Source: Streptomyces sp. 8K308 (GTDB taxonomy: Bacteria > Actinomycetota > Actinomycetes > Streptomycetales > Streptomycetaceae). From it: a stretch of 35,475 nt of DNA. The stretch covers positions 1 through 35,475 of the forward strand of contig NZ_SMKC01000038.1 of assembly GCF_004348315.1 (NCBI RefSeq). The letters are read 5' to 3'. The position numbers and the translations under genes were made by a program. The notes under the pieces are model-generated. The model ran no database searches, was not told where the DNA came from, and saw nothing but the letters and a program-made list of their open reading frames with translations. This document shows positions 25,561 through 32,703 of the stretch, piece by piece. How positions within the stretch are numbered: position 1 is the stretch's first letter; every line of letters begins with the position of its first letter.

Positions 25561-25606
25561 TGCGCAGAGTGATGCTTTGTGGTGGATGATGGCGCATCTC
25601 TGCGCA
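25561..25606. promoter_or_regulatory. Spaced inverted repeat upstream of the regulator gene
   Basis: TGCGCAGAG (25561-25569) and CTCTGCGCA (25598-25606) are perfect complements separated by 28 bases, starting 52 bases upstream of the regulator ATG. The arrangement could be two half-sites for autoregulation. Apart from this repeat the 353-base gap 25510-25862 shows no recognised feature except a ribosome site (GAGGAG) before the next gene. Confidence 0.45.
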
Positions 25607-25862
25607 ACTGCTGGTGACCTGCTGCCTGTTGCGGACCCCCGGCGCGCGGCGAGCGCCTGCCGCAAACGAGGCCGGCAGACGGAAGGTTGGCGGCGCGCCA
25701 CACGTGACCATCCCCACAGACGGGCATGACCCTGGTCGGTCCGGGTAAGCGCGGGCCGGCGCGGCGGTCCGCAGGACGACTCGCCCGGGCCAGAGCGACC
25801 CGCACGACCCGGTCGCGCGCCGCGTCGGCGTGTGGCCGCACCGTTCAGAGGAGTTACCGACC

Positions 25863-26066
25863 ATGTCCGTTCAGCACCGTCCCGGCTCGCCCATCTACGA
25901 CTCCCTCCTGGAGCGGCACGGCGACGTGCTGGCCGACGTGCGCGCCGCCGTGCTCGAGGTGCGGCGCGCCGAGCGCCGGTCGCTCGACTTCTCGGCGATG
26001 ACTCCGCCGCACCCGAGGGGTGGGAGCGACGGGCCCGAGGAAGCCTGGACGGACGCGGACGTGTGA
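25863..26066 (+). CDS. Small protein of unknown function (67 residues)
   Basis: ATG with GAGGAG about ten bases upstream. The sequence opens SVQHRPGSPIYDSLLERHGD, continues as an Arg/Val/Ala helix (VLADVRAAVLEVRRAERRSLDF) split into amphipathic turns, and ends in a Pro/Gly/acidic tail (PEEAWTDADV). Codon third positions are strongly G/C, supporting real coding. I do not recognise the family. No signal peptide, membrane segment or Cys/His cluster is present. It stands alone, 110 bases before a methyltransferase gene on the same strand, and a weak hairpin follows it. Confidence 0.6.
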   Translation: MSVQHRPGSPIYDSLLERHGDVLADVRAAVLEVRRAERRSLDFSAMTPPHPRGGSDGPEEAWTDADV

Positions 26067-26072
26067 GTCCCG

Positions 26073-26101
26073 GCGGGCCCGCTCCGGCCGAGTCGGCCCG
26101 C
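26073..26101 (+). terminator. Weak hairpin after the small gene
   Basis: GCGGGCC (26073-26079) and GGCCCGC (26095-26101) pair with a 15-base loop. Beyond a bulge, GACGTG before the left arm can also pair with CACGTC after the right arm. A terminator role is inferred from its position right after the stop. Confidence 0.35.
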
Positions 26102-26175
26102 ACGTCACGGGAGTTGGGCGACTCGGGTGGCTACGCTTCTGTTGACCACCACGGCACGGCTGACGGAGGAAGCGG

Positions 26176-26952
26176 ATGGAGATCGACACCTCGAAGGCGC
26201 ACTCGGCCCGGGTGTGGAACTTCTGGTTGGGCGGCAAGGACTGGTACGCGACGGACAAGGACGCGGGTGAGCAGATCACCCGCGTGTATCCGGGCATCGT
26301 GCGCACCGCTCAGTACCAGCGGATGTTCCTCTCCAGAGTCGTCCGCTTCCTGGCGGGGGAGGCGGGCATACGGCAGTTCCTCGATCTGGGCACCGGCCTG
26401 CCGACCGTGGACAACACCCACGAGGTGGCGCAGCGCGTGGCCCCCGAGTCCAAGATCGTGTATGTCGACAACGACCCGTTGGTGCTCGCCCACGCCCGTG
26501 CGCTGCTCACCAGCACCCCCGCCGGTGAGACCGCCTACATCGACGCCGACGTGCGCTCCCCGGAGGCGATCCTGGAACGGGCCGCCGCGTTCCTGGACTT
26601 CTCCCGGCCCGTCGCCGTGACCATGCTCGGCATCCTCGGACACATCCCCGACGAGGACCGGCCCGCCGACATCGTGCGGCGCCTGCTCGCCCCGCTGCCC
26701 GCGGGCAGCTACCTGGCCGTCAGCGACGGCACCAACACCAACGCCACGCTCAACGAGGCCACCAACAACTACAACGCCCGCCTGGCCGGCGACTACACGC
26801 TCCGCAGCCCCGCGGAGGTCACCGCCTTCTTCGACGGGCTGTCACTTCTCGACCCGGGTGTGGTCACCATCGAACGCTGGCGCCCGGAGCATCCCGTCTT
26901 CGAGGACGAGCGGCCCGTGGACGCCGTGTGCGGGCTGGGCGTCAAGCCCTGA
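26176..26952 (+). CDS. SAM-dependent methyltransferase of the DUF574 family
   Basis: 258 residues starting MEIDTSKAHSARVWNFWLGG, then KDWYATDKDAGEQI, the hallmark opening of the actinobacterial S-adenosyl methyltransferase family DUF574 (Methyltransf_19). The SAM site is visible as FLDLGTGLPT (motif I), IVYVDNDPLVLAHARALL (motif II), YIDADVRSPEAIL and PVAVTMLGILGHIPD. The family is abundant in Streptomyces, often many copies per genome, and its substrates are unknown. The stop is 17 bases from that of the convergent MFS gene with no hairpin between, so transcripts probably overlap. Confidence 0.92.
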   Translation: MEIDTSKAHSARVWNFWLGGKDWYATDKDAGEQITRVYPGIVRTAQYQRMFLSRVVRFLAGEAGIRQFLDLGTGLPTVDNTHEVAQRVAPESKIVYVDNDPLVLAHARALLTSTPAGETAYIDADVRSPEAILERAAAFLDFSRPVAVTMLGILGHIPDEDRPADIVRRLLAPLPAGSYLAVSDGTNTNATLNEATNNYNARLAGDYTLRSPAEVTAFFDGLSLLDPGVVTIERWRPEHPVFEDERPVDAVCGLGVKP

Positions 26953-26969
26953 GGACGGCGTCGAGGGGA

Positions 26970-28163
26970 TCAGCGGGCCCTCGTTTCCTCGGCGAGGCGG
27001 GCCGCACTCCGTGCGGGCCGCCGCCGGTCGATCGCCCAGACGACGAGGGCGCAGCAGGCGAACCCTGCTCCGAGCAGGCTGGAACCGGCCCAGCCGGTGG
27101 CAGCGAACACCACCGTGGTGGCGGCCGCGCCGAGGGCGGAGCCGAGTGAGTAGAAGACCATGTGGCCGCCGATGACGCTGCTGGTGCGATCCGTGTGCGC
27201 CGAGGCGAGCAGGTGCTGGTTGCTGACGTGCGCGGCCTGGACCGTGAAGTCGAGGAGGAACACCCCGGCGGCCAGGAGCCACAGCGACCAGCGAAGCTGC
27301 GCGATCCCCACCCAGGAGGCGATGAGCAGGGCGAGCGCCAGACCGGTGACCGGGATCGCCCGTCCCGAGTCCGCCCACCGTCCGGCGCGCGCCGCACCGA
27401 GCGCCCCGGCGAGGCCCGCGAGGCCGAACAGTCCGATCTGGGCCTCGCTCAGGTGCCACGGTGCTCCGGCCAGGGGCAGGGCCATGCCGCTCCAGAGAGT
27501 GCCGAAGGACGCGAAGAGGAAGAACGCGATGAGCCCGCGGGCGAGGAACAGGCGTTCCCGGAACAGTCCGCCCAGCGACGCGACGACCCGCAGGTACCCT
27601 GCCGGGCGTCCGGTCCGCTCGTCCGCGGGCAGCACGGCCAGGGCGAGGGCCGCGACTGCGAGCGCGAGCGCCGCGAGGACGAGGTAGACGCTCCGCCAGC
27701 CCCACACCTGGGCGAGCCAGCCGGCGAGCACCCTTCCGCCGAGGATGCCGACGACCACGCCCGAGGTCACGACCCCGATGTTCGTGCCGCGCTCGCTCGG
27801 CGCGGAGGTCGACGCGGCATAGGCCACCGTGGTTTGCACCACCACCGCGAACACCCCGGCCACGGCCAGCCCCGCGAACGCCGCCCACGCCGCCTGGGCC
27901 GAGGCCGTCAGGATCATGCCCGCCGCGGTCAGTGCCAGGTGCGCGGCGATGAGCCAACGCCTGTCGAGCACATCGCCCAGCGGCACCAGCAGCACCAGTC
28001 CCGCCAGGTAGCCCACCTGGCCCGTCGCCACGATCCACCCGGTGAGTTCCGTCGGTATGCCGAGCTCGCGGCCCATCGGCTCCAACACCGGCTGGGCGGT
28101 GTAGATGCTCGCCACCGCGACACCGCACACCACCGCGAGCAGCAGCCGTCGCCACACGCCCAT
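26970..28163 (-). CDS. MFS transporter, probable drug/metabolite exporter
   Basis: 397 residues from ATG 28163, chosen because GAGGT lies 5 bases before it; an upstream ATG at 28193 would add ten polar residues. About 12 hydrophobic segments are readable, starting WRRLLLAVVCGVAVASIYTA and including the loop-2/3 motif LVPLGDVLDRRWLIAAHLAL of the major facilitator superfamily and FFLFASFGTLWSGMALPLAG. It resembles proton-driven multidrug or sugar-efflux exporters. It is divergent from an HxlR-type regulator with 84 bases between the starts, the usual sign of control by that regulator. Confidence 0.9.
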   Translation of the reverse strand: MGVWRRLLLAVVCGVAVASIYTAQPVLEPMGRELGIPTELTGWIVATGQVGYLAGLVLLVPLGDVLDRRWLIAAHLALTAAGMILTASAQAAWAAFAGLAVAGVFAVVVQTTVAYAASTSAPSERGTNIGVVTSGVVVGILGGRVLAGWLAQVWGWRSVYLVLAALALAVAALALAVLPADERTGRPAGYLRVVASLGGLFRERLFLARGLIAFFLFASFGTLWSGMALPLAGAPWHLSEAQIGLFGLAGLAGALGAARAGRWADSGRAIPVTGLALALLIASWVGIAQLRWSLWLLAAGVFLLDFTVQAAHVSNQHLLASAHTDRTSSVIGGHMVFYSLGSALGAAATTVVFAATGWAGSSLLGAGFACCALVVWAIDRRRPARSAARLAEETRAR

Positions 28164-28187
28164 CACGCACCTCGAATCAGTAGCACA

Positions 28188-28224
28188 TTGCAACCGTTTT
28201 GACGCTACGACATAATGGTTTCAA
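28188..28224. promoter_or_regulatory. Operator-like inverted repeat between MFS and HxlR genes
   Basis: TTGCAACCGTT (28188-28198) and AATGGTTTCAA (28214-28224) are inverted copies matching at 9 of 11 positions. They lie in an A/T-rich island between the divergent starts, consistent with a shared operator over both promoters. Confidence 0.55.
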
Positions 28225-28247
28225 TCTGCAACTCATTTGGAGGTGTC

Positions 28248-28703
28248 ATGCCGCGCATCGCCCCGCGCGCTCCTGACTCGGGCTGGACCGACCCCCACTG
28301 CCCGGTCGCTCGCACGCTGGATCTCGTCGGCGACCGGTGGAGCCTTCTCGTCATCCGTGACGCGATGGACGGGGCGCGGTCGTTCACCGAGTTCCAGCGC
28401 CGCACCGGCATCGCCCGCAACATCCTCACCGACCGGCTCCGCAAGCTCACCGCCCACGGGCTCCTCGCCCAGCGCACCGCGCCGTCGGGGCGCCGCCGGG
28501 AGTACGTGCTCACCGACGCGGGCCGCGACCTCTTCCCCGTCGTCGTCACGCTGCGCCAGTGGGGAGAACGCCACGCCTTCACCCCCGGCGAACCCCACTC
28601 CACCCTCGTCGACCGGCACGGCGCCACCGTGCCCGAAGTCGTCCCCACCGGCGCGGACGGCACCGCGCTCGACGCCGACACCACCCGGGTGCGGAGGGTC
28701 TGA
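28248..28703 (+). CDS. HxlR-family winged-helix transcriptional regulator
   Basis: 151 residues from ATG 28248 with GGAGGT five bases upstream. The HxlR signature is clear: CPVARTLDLVGDRWSLLVIR at about 18-37, FTEFQRRTGIARNILTDRLR for the recognition region, LTAHGLLAQR and the wing RREYVLTDAGRDLFPVVVTL. Cys18 corresponds to the conserved N-terminal Cys that is redox- or electrophile-sensitive in several family members. The last ~50 residues (VDRHGATVPEV and on) are less conserved. It most likely controls the divergent MFS gene and itself through the repeat at 28188-28224. Confidence 0.9.
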   Translation: MPRIAPRAPDSGWTDPHCPVARTLDLVGDRWSLLVIRDAMDGARSFTEFQRRTGIARNILTDRLRKLTAHGLLAQRTAPSGRRREYVLTDAGRDLFPVVVTLRQWGERHAFTPGEPHSTLVDRHGATVPEVVPTGADGTALDADTTRVRRV

Positions 28704-28823
28704 ACATCGCCCGACTCGCGCGCCGACGTGTGTTGCCGGGCCGGCGGGCCGGTGCGTGCGGCACCGTGTCGGGGGTATGCGTGACGTACCGCGCCCACAG
28801 CACCCGGCGACGAGGAGTGGACC

Positions 28824-29065
28824 GTGCCCGACGTGGTGACCGGACAGTGGCCGCTCGGCTGGAGCATCGCTCTCTTCCTGGTGGCCGGCGCGGTGACGGT
28901 GGTGTGCAGCGTCCGACTGGCGACCCTGGGCGACGTCCTGGCCGACCGCACCGGCCAGGGCGAGGCGCTGTTCGGCGCGGTGTTCTTCGGCTTCGTGACG
29001 TCCCTGTCCGGGATCACCATGACCACCGTCAGCGCGGCCGACGACCACCCCGACCTCGCTCAACG
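28824..29065 (+). pseudogene. Sodium/calcium antiporter, 5' fragment only
   Basis: A GTG at 28824 with CGAGGAG upstream opens a frame reading WSIALFLVAGAVTVVCSVRL, ATLGDVLADRTGQGEALFGA and VFFGFVTSLSGITMTTVSAA, then DDHPDLA. This is the first repeat unit of a YrbG-like sodium/calcium exchanger, with two membrane helices. The family has about 320 residues or more; here coding stops matching after about 80 residues and runs into a fragment of an unrelated dehydrogenase near 29065. It is therefore a deletion joint rather than a point mutation. Confidence 0.75.
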
Positions 29066-29323
29066 GCGGCTCCGGGGGCGGCCCGTCCGAACCCGAGGGT
29101 GGGGGGCACCTCCATCGCGTTCGCCGGGCAGGGCGCCTACGCGAGGATGCTGCACGACACCCTCGCCGGCGAGCACATCCAGGTCGGCCAGCTCATCATC
29201 CCCGGCGCCATCCAGCCCGGACACCCGACCCAAGGCCCGGACGTCCTCGCGGGCCGGCTCTGGGACCTGCACACCCACCCCGAGGAGTTCCGCGTCTTCG
29301 CCGAGGAGCTGCCCCTGGCGTGA
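29066..29323 (+). pseudogene. Short-chain dehydrogenase (SDR), 3' fragment
   Basis: The readable frame is RPNPRVGGTSIAFAGQGAYA, RMLHDTLAGEHIQVGQLIIP, GAIQPGHPTQGPDVLAGRLW and DLHTHPEEFRVFAEELPLA, ending at the TGA 29321-29323. This corresponds to the last ~80 residues of an SDR-type NAD(P)-dependent oxidoreductase, after the catalytic Tyr/Lys. The nucleotide-binding half is absent, and the 5' side is joined to the antiporter fragment. It cannot be a functional enzyme. Confidence 0.65.
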
Positions 29324-29560
29324 GAGCGGCCCGAAGGACGAAGCCTGGAGAGAGAGCGGACCGAAACCGATGAGAGCCGTTTTCGGGCGGCGCCCAGCGT
29401 TCGTTCGATCGCATGTGGACACGGTGTCGGGCCATGGCGAGGGGGACCAGGCCGCCTGGTCCTGACACCTGGAAACCACCGATCGCCCGTCGAAACCGAG
29501 AGAGCGTAGAGGTCTTCCGACAACCCCCACACTCCTGTTCCCCCTCCGGCCGACGCGTCC
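29324..29560. other. Gene-free stretch with no recognised feature
   Basis: No frame with sustained G/C third positions and no recognisable motif was found here. It contains short repeated tracts (GAGAGAGAG near 29350, AGCGGACCGA-like repeats) and lies between two gene fragments. It is probably decayed coding DNA. Confidence 0.5.
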
Positions 29561-29749
29561 GCTAACTGCGTCCTCACCCATGACCCCAAGTTCGACATCC
29601 CACTGCTCCGCCTCGCCCCCGACCTGCCGATCGGCTACGTCGGCGCCGGGATCATCGCCCACACCAACCTGGCCACCGGCCGCCCCCTTTCGCAGGGCGG
29701 TGGTCCCAGCCACCGCCGGGTGACCGAGCTGGCGGTGGCCAGCTGGTGA
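29561..29749 (+). pseudogene. XdhC/CoxI-family fragment
   Basis: The frame reads CVLTHDPKFDIPLLRLAPDL then PIGYVGAG. CVLTHDPKFD followed by YVGA is the conserved core of XdhC/CoxI proteins, which help insert and sulfurate the molybdenum cofactor of xanthine dehydrogenase-like enzymes. Only about 28 residues match; the remaining 34 codons to the TGA (29747-29749) are not recognised. No molybdo-enzyme genes are nearby. Confidence 0.55.
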
Positions 29750-29797
29750 TGGTCCCGGAGGCGCGCGGGCCAGCACGGAACGGGCGCCCGGGGCGGG

Positions 29798-30350
29798 TCA
29801 GACGCGCAGCAGGACCTTGGTGGCGCGGCGTTCGTCCATGGCGCGGCAGCCGTCGGCGGCCTGGTCGAGGGGGAGGGTGAGGTCGAAGACCTTGCCGGGG
29901 TCGATCCGGCGGATCAGGTCGATGAGCTCGGGCAGGAAGCGGCGCACCGGGGCGGGGCCGCCGTGGAGGTGGACGTGGGAGTAGAACGGCTCTCGGCCGG
30001 GGAGTTCGACGCCGTGGGCGACGCCGACATAGCCGACGTGCCCTCCGGGTCGGGTGGCGTGGATGGCCTGCGTCGTCGACTCCTGGGTGCCGACGGCCTC
30101 GACGACCGAGTGCGCGTCGAGTCCGTCGGTGAGCTCCTTGATCCGGGCCACGCCCTCGGCGCCGCGCTCGGCGACGATGTCGGTGGCGGCGTACTCGACG
30201 GCGAGTCGCTGCCGGGCCTCGTGGCGGCTCTTCGCGATGATCCGCTCGGCGCCCAGCTGCCTGGCGGCGAGGGCGGCGAGGGCGGCGAGCAGGCCGACGG
30301 CGCCGTCGCCGACCACGGCGACGGTCTTGCCGGGGCCGGCCTCGTCCAGG
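29798..30350 (-). pseudogene. Zinc-type alcohol dehydrogenase, 3' part only
   Basis: The frame begins within the nucleotide-binding domain: GPGKTVAVVGDGAVGLLAAL, RIIAKSRHEARQRLAVEYAA, RIKELTDGLDAHSVVEAVGT and FYSHVHLHGGPAPVRRFLPE, ending KVLLRV at 29798. This is the C-terminal half of a zinc-binding medium-chain dehydrogenase. The whole N-terminal catalytic domain with the zinc ligands is missing, and the match ends near 30350, where plus-strand coding of another gene remnant begins. It was inactivated by a rearrangement. Confidence 0.8.
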
Positions 30351-30361
30351 GCCGGGGACAA

Positions 30362-30599
30362 CATCGCAACGTCGCCCTCAAAAACCCGGTCCACGACTGG
30401 GGTTACCTCGGCGGGTTCGGCGACGAGATCAACTGGGGCAACGACATCGTCCTCGTGCCCTGGCTGCTCCCCGACCACCTACCGGCGCGCGTTCCCCAAC
30501 CCCACGCGCGAATCCCCGACCGCGACCGGCGACGAACAAGGAGCCTTCCGCCCCGGCGCCGGCGTGATCGCCGTGAACGCGCGTGTGGACACTGACGCG
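30362..30599 (+). pseudogene. Unrecognised gene remnant with one frameshift
   Basis: A frame with strong G/C third positions reads NPVHDWGYLGGFGDEINWGN, DIVLVPWL, then loses coding character. After a one-base shift near 30470 coding resumes as TTYRRAFPNPTRESPTATGD and EQGAFRPGAGVIAVN, running into the next gene. I do not recognise the family. The Trp/Gly/Asp-rich pattern would fit a carbohydrate-active or membrane-associated enzyme, but this is only an impression. It may also supply a longer N-terminus to the nucleotidyltransferase that follows in the same frame. Confidence 0.4.
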
Positions 30600-31359
30600 A
30601 TGGATCAGCTTGAGCGGACCGTCGAACTCGTTCGCGACACGGTGGGGCCGGAGCTCGTCGGCACGTACCTCCATGGGTCTGCCGTGCTCGGGGGGCTCGC
30701 CCCGGCCAGTGACCTGGACGTCCTGGCCGTCACCCGCAGGAGTCTGGGGGAGCGTCAGCGGCAGTCGCTGCTGGAGGGGCTGCTGGAGATCTCCGGCCTG
30801 ACGTCCACCGTCCGGCCGGTCGAACTCACCGTCGTTGTCCAGTCCGAGGTGCGTCCCTGGCGGTTCCCGCCGGTCGGGGACTTCCTGTACGGCGAGTGGC
30901 TGCGCGCTCCCTACGAGGCAGGCGGAACTCCACGGCCCGGCCCCATGCCGGACCTGGCCCTGGTGCTCGCGATGGCCCTGGCGGGTGATCGCCCCCTGAC
31001 CGGCCCGCGTCCTGCCGACGTTCTCGACCCGGTGCCGCACGCCGACCTGGTCCGGGCGAGCGTCGCGGGCATCCCCGAACTCCTGGCCGAGCTGGGACAC
31101 CCGCAACGTCCTGCTGACCCTCGCACGCGTCTGGACCACCCTCGCCACGGGCGAGATCAAACCCAAGGACGCCGCCGCCGAATGGGCCCTCGCCCGCCTG
31201 TCCCCGGAACACCGCCCCGTCCTGGAGCACGCGAGGAACCTGTACCTCACGTGCCACTACCAGGACGAGGCGTGGAGCGATGAGCTGAAGAGCCGGGTAC
31301 GTCCACACGTCGAGTACACGCTCACCAGGATCAACGATCTGCGCCGCAGGCAGGAGTGA
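30600..31359 (+). pseudogene. AadA-like aminoglycoside nucleotidyltransferase, frameshifted
   Basis: From ATG 30600 the protein reads MDQLERTVELVRDTVGPELV, GTYLHGSAVLGGLAPASDLD, VLAVTRRSLG. This is the nucleotidyltransferase motif GSx7SDxD of the AadA / ANT(3'')(9) family, which adenylates streptomycin or spectinomycin. After IPELLAELG near 31094 the frame shifts by +1 (one base gained or two lost). The C-terminal DUF4111-type part then resumes as TRNVLLTLARVWTTLATGEI, KPKDAAAEWALARLSPEHRP, ending NDLRRRQE at 31359. If the shift is real the enzyme lacks its substrate-binding helical domain. If it is an assembly error the gene is an intact 250-residue resistance-type enzyme. Confidence 0.8.
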
Positions 31360-31396
31360 CCGGATCGTCGTTGTTCGCGCGGCTACGATCGTCTGA

Positions 31397-31815
31397 CTGT
31401 CGCGAGACGAGCCGGCGAAGGAACAGCTGAGGATCACCGATGCGACGATCACCCGGATCGGACAGGGCGTGGAGTTGAACCACCACCGAGGTCAGCGTGA
31501 GGCCGCTCGCGACCTGTTCACGGAGATCTGGGACGACATCGGCGGCGAGCAAGGTGACCCGCTGCACGTGTGCGTCCTTGCCCATGCGATGGCCGACGTG
31601 CAGGACGATGTGCACGAGGGGTTGTCTGGGACCTGCGGGCGCTTGCCAGCCCCGCCCCCACCGCCGCCGAGGACGGCGGCTGCGAGTGTGACTGTGGTGA
31701 CGACTGGTGCTCGGGCACGTGCGCGTGCTGCGTCGACGGCAAGCCGTGCTGGTGCACCCACACCTCGGCGGGGTGCGGACTGTTCTTCAACTACCCGTGC
31801 TACGACACCTGCTGA
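31397..31815 (+). pseudogene. Frameshifted gene with a 12-cysteine C-terminal tail
   Basis: The first part reads ITDATITRIGQGVELNHHRG, QREAARDLFTEIWDDIGGEQ, GDPLHVCVLAHAMADVQDDV, like a streptomycete family of small helical TPR-like proteins. No good start is visible: GTG 31469 is internal, and in-frame coding extends back to a stop at 31394. A missing G near 31630 (TTGTCTGG for TTGGTCTGG) shifts the frame; coding continues as VWDLRALASPAPTAAEDGG. Where relatives have a second helical half, this protein has 44 residues (31681-31812) with 12 cysteines at 1, 3, 5, 10, 14, 16, 17, 23, 25, 32, 40 and 44, plus aromatic residues at the end (GLFFNYP). Third positions stay G/C-rich to the TGA, so the tail is real coding. 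Its role is unknown. Confidence 0.6.
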
Positions 31816-31919
31816 GGATCGTCTCCAACAGCCCTGAGGGGCGAAGGCCTCGCCCGCTCACGCGCGTCTCTCCCGTCGGCTCGGGTCCGGGGAGCGCGCG
31901 TGAGCGGACGGTGGCGGGA

Positions 31920-32443
31920 TCAGGTGTGGGAGCCGCGCCAGACGTGGGTCAGGTAGGGGATGTCGTCGGCGGCGTCCCACGTGGGGCTCGAGCAGTAGAC
32001 GGCGTCGCTCGACGACGCGGCCACACGCAGACTGTTGTCGACGTACGGGAAGGAGAGCTCGTTCCCGCCGTCGAAGGACCAGCGCAGGTTCGTGGTGGTC
32101 TGGTTGCAGTTGCTCTGCCAGACGGCGTTCCGGCCGCCGCCCGACTCGGAGTCCGACATCAGGCACTCGCCGGAGTGTCGGTTTCGCAGCTTCTGGTACC
32201 GCTCGCCGCCATAGTCCTCCACGGTGCCGATCCAGTCCACTGCTGGGACGGGCCGCCGTTACAGGGGGCCGTCCAGACGGCCGACGTGGTTGCCGAGCCG
32301 GTGAGACATTCGCCGTTGTACGCGCTCCTGAACGTCCAGTAGGTGGCGGCGGCCGAGGCCGGGGTCATGGCGCCGGAGCCGGCGACGAGCAGGGCGGCGA
32401 GACCCGCGACGAGGGCGGACCGCTTCCGCGCAGAGATGATCAC
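31920..32443 (-). pseudogene. Secreted ricin-type beta-trefoil lectin, frameshifted
   Basis: ATG 32443 opens a signal peptide (ARKRSALVAGLAALLVAGSG, then AMTPASA-A). Next is TYWTFRSAYNGECLTGSATT and NGGPSQQW, the first ricin-type repeat with its QxW motif. A missing G near 32238 shifts the frame. The remainder is YQKLRNRHSGECLMSDSESG, NAVWQSNCNQTTTNLRWSFD and VDNSLRVAASSSDAVYCSSP, ending HVWRGSHT at 31920. Correcting the one base gives a continuous protein of about 170 residues, a stand-alone exported sugar-binding domain. No enzyme domain is attached. Confidence 0.8.
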
Positions 32444-32579
32444 GGCGGCGAATCCTGGCGCCCGTGGCGGACGTTGGGCCGACGCGGCGGTGTACGTCCG
32501 GTGTCGAAATTGTGAGGATCGCGTCGGGTCTCCGGTGCGGACGCCCTGTGCGCGCCCGACCTCAACCCTCTATTCAAGT

Positions 32580-32609
32580 TTGACTAGGCGGTTTCGCTGG
32601 TCGTACCTT
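32580..32609 (+). promoter_or_regulatory. Possible sigma-70-type promoter of the VOC gene
   Basis: TTGACT (32580-32585) and TACCTT (32604-32609) are separated by 18 bases, in a locally A/T-rich island (TCTATTCAAGTTTGACTAGG). The -35 matches 5 of 6 positions; the -10 is weak. It ends 94 bases upstream of the GTG start. The rest of the gap 32444-32703 shows nothing else. Confidence 0.4.
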
Positions 32610-32703
32610 CGGGTCCCGGGCGAGCAGTACTCGTTCGGGGCGGGGCTGATGCCCGAGCGGCGTGATGCCGGGGATGTCCGTGACATGAAGGGGTGGAGGA
32701 CTG

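Noticed and set aside
31610..31640. Programmed -1 frameshifting to express the Cys-rich tail
   Set aside because: No X-XXY-YYZ slippery heptamer in the correct phase and no clear downstream structure were found; a lost base is simpler.
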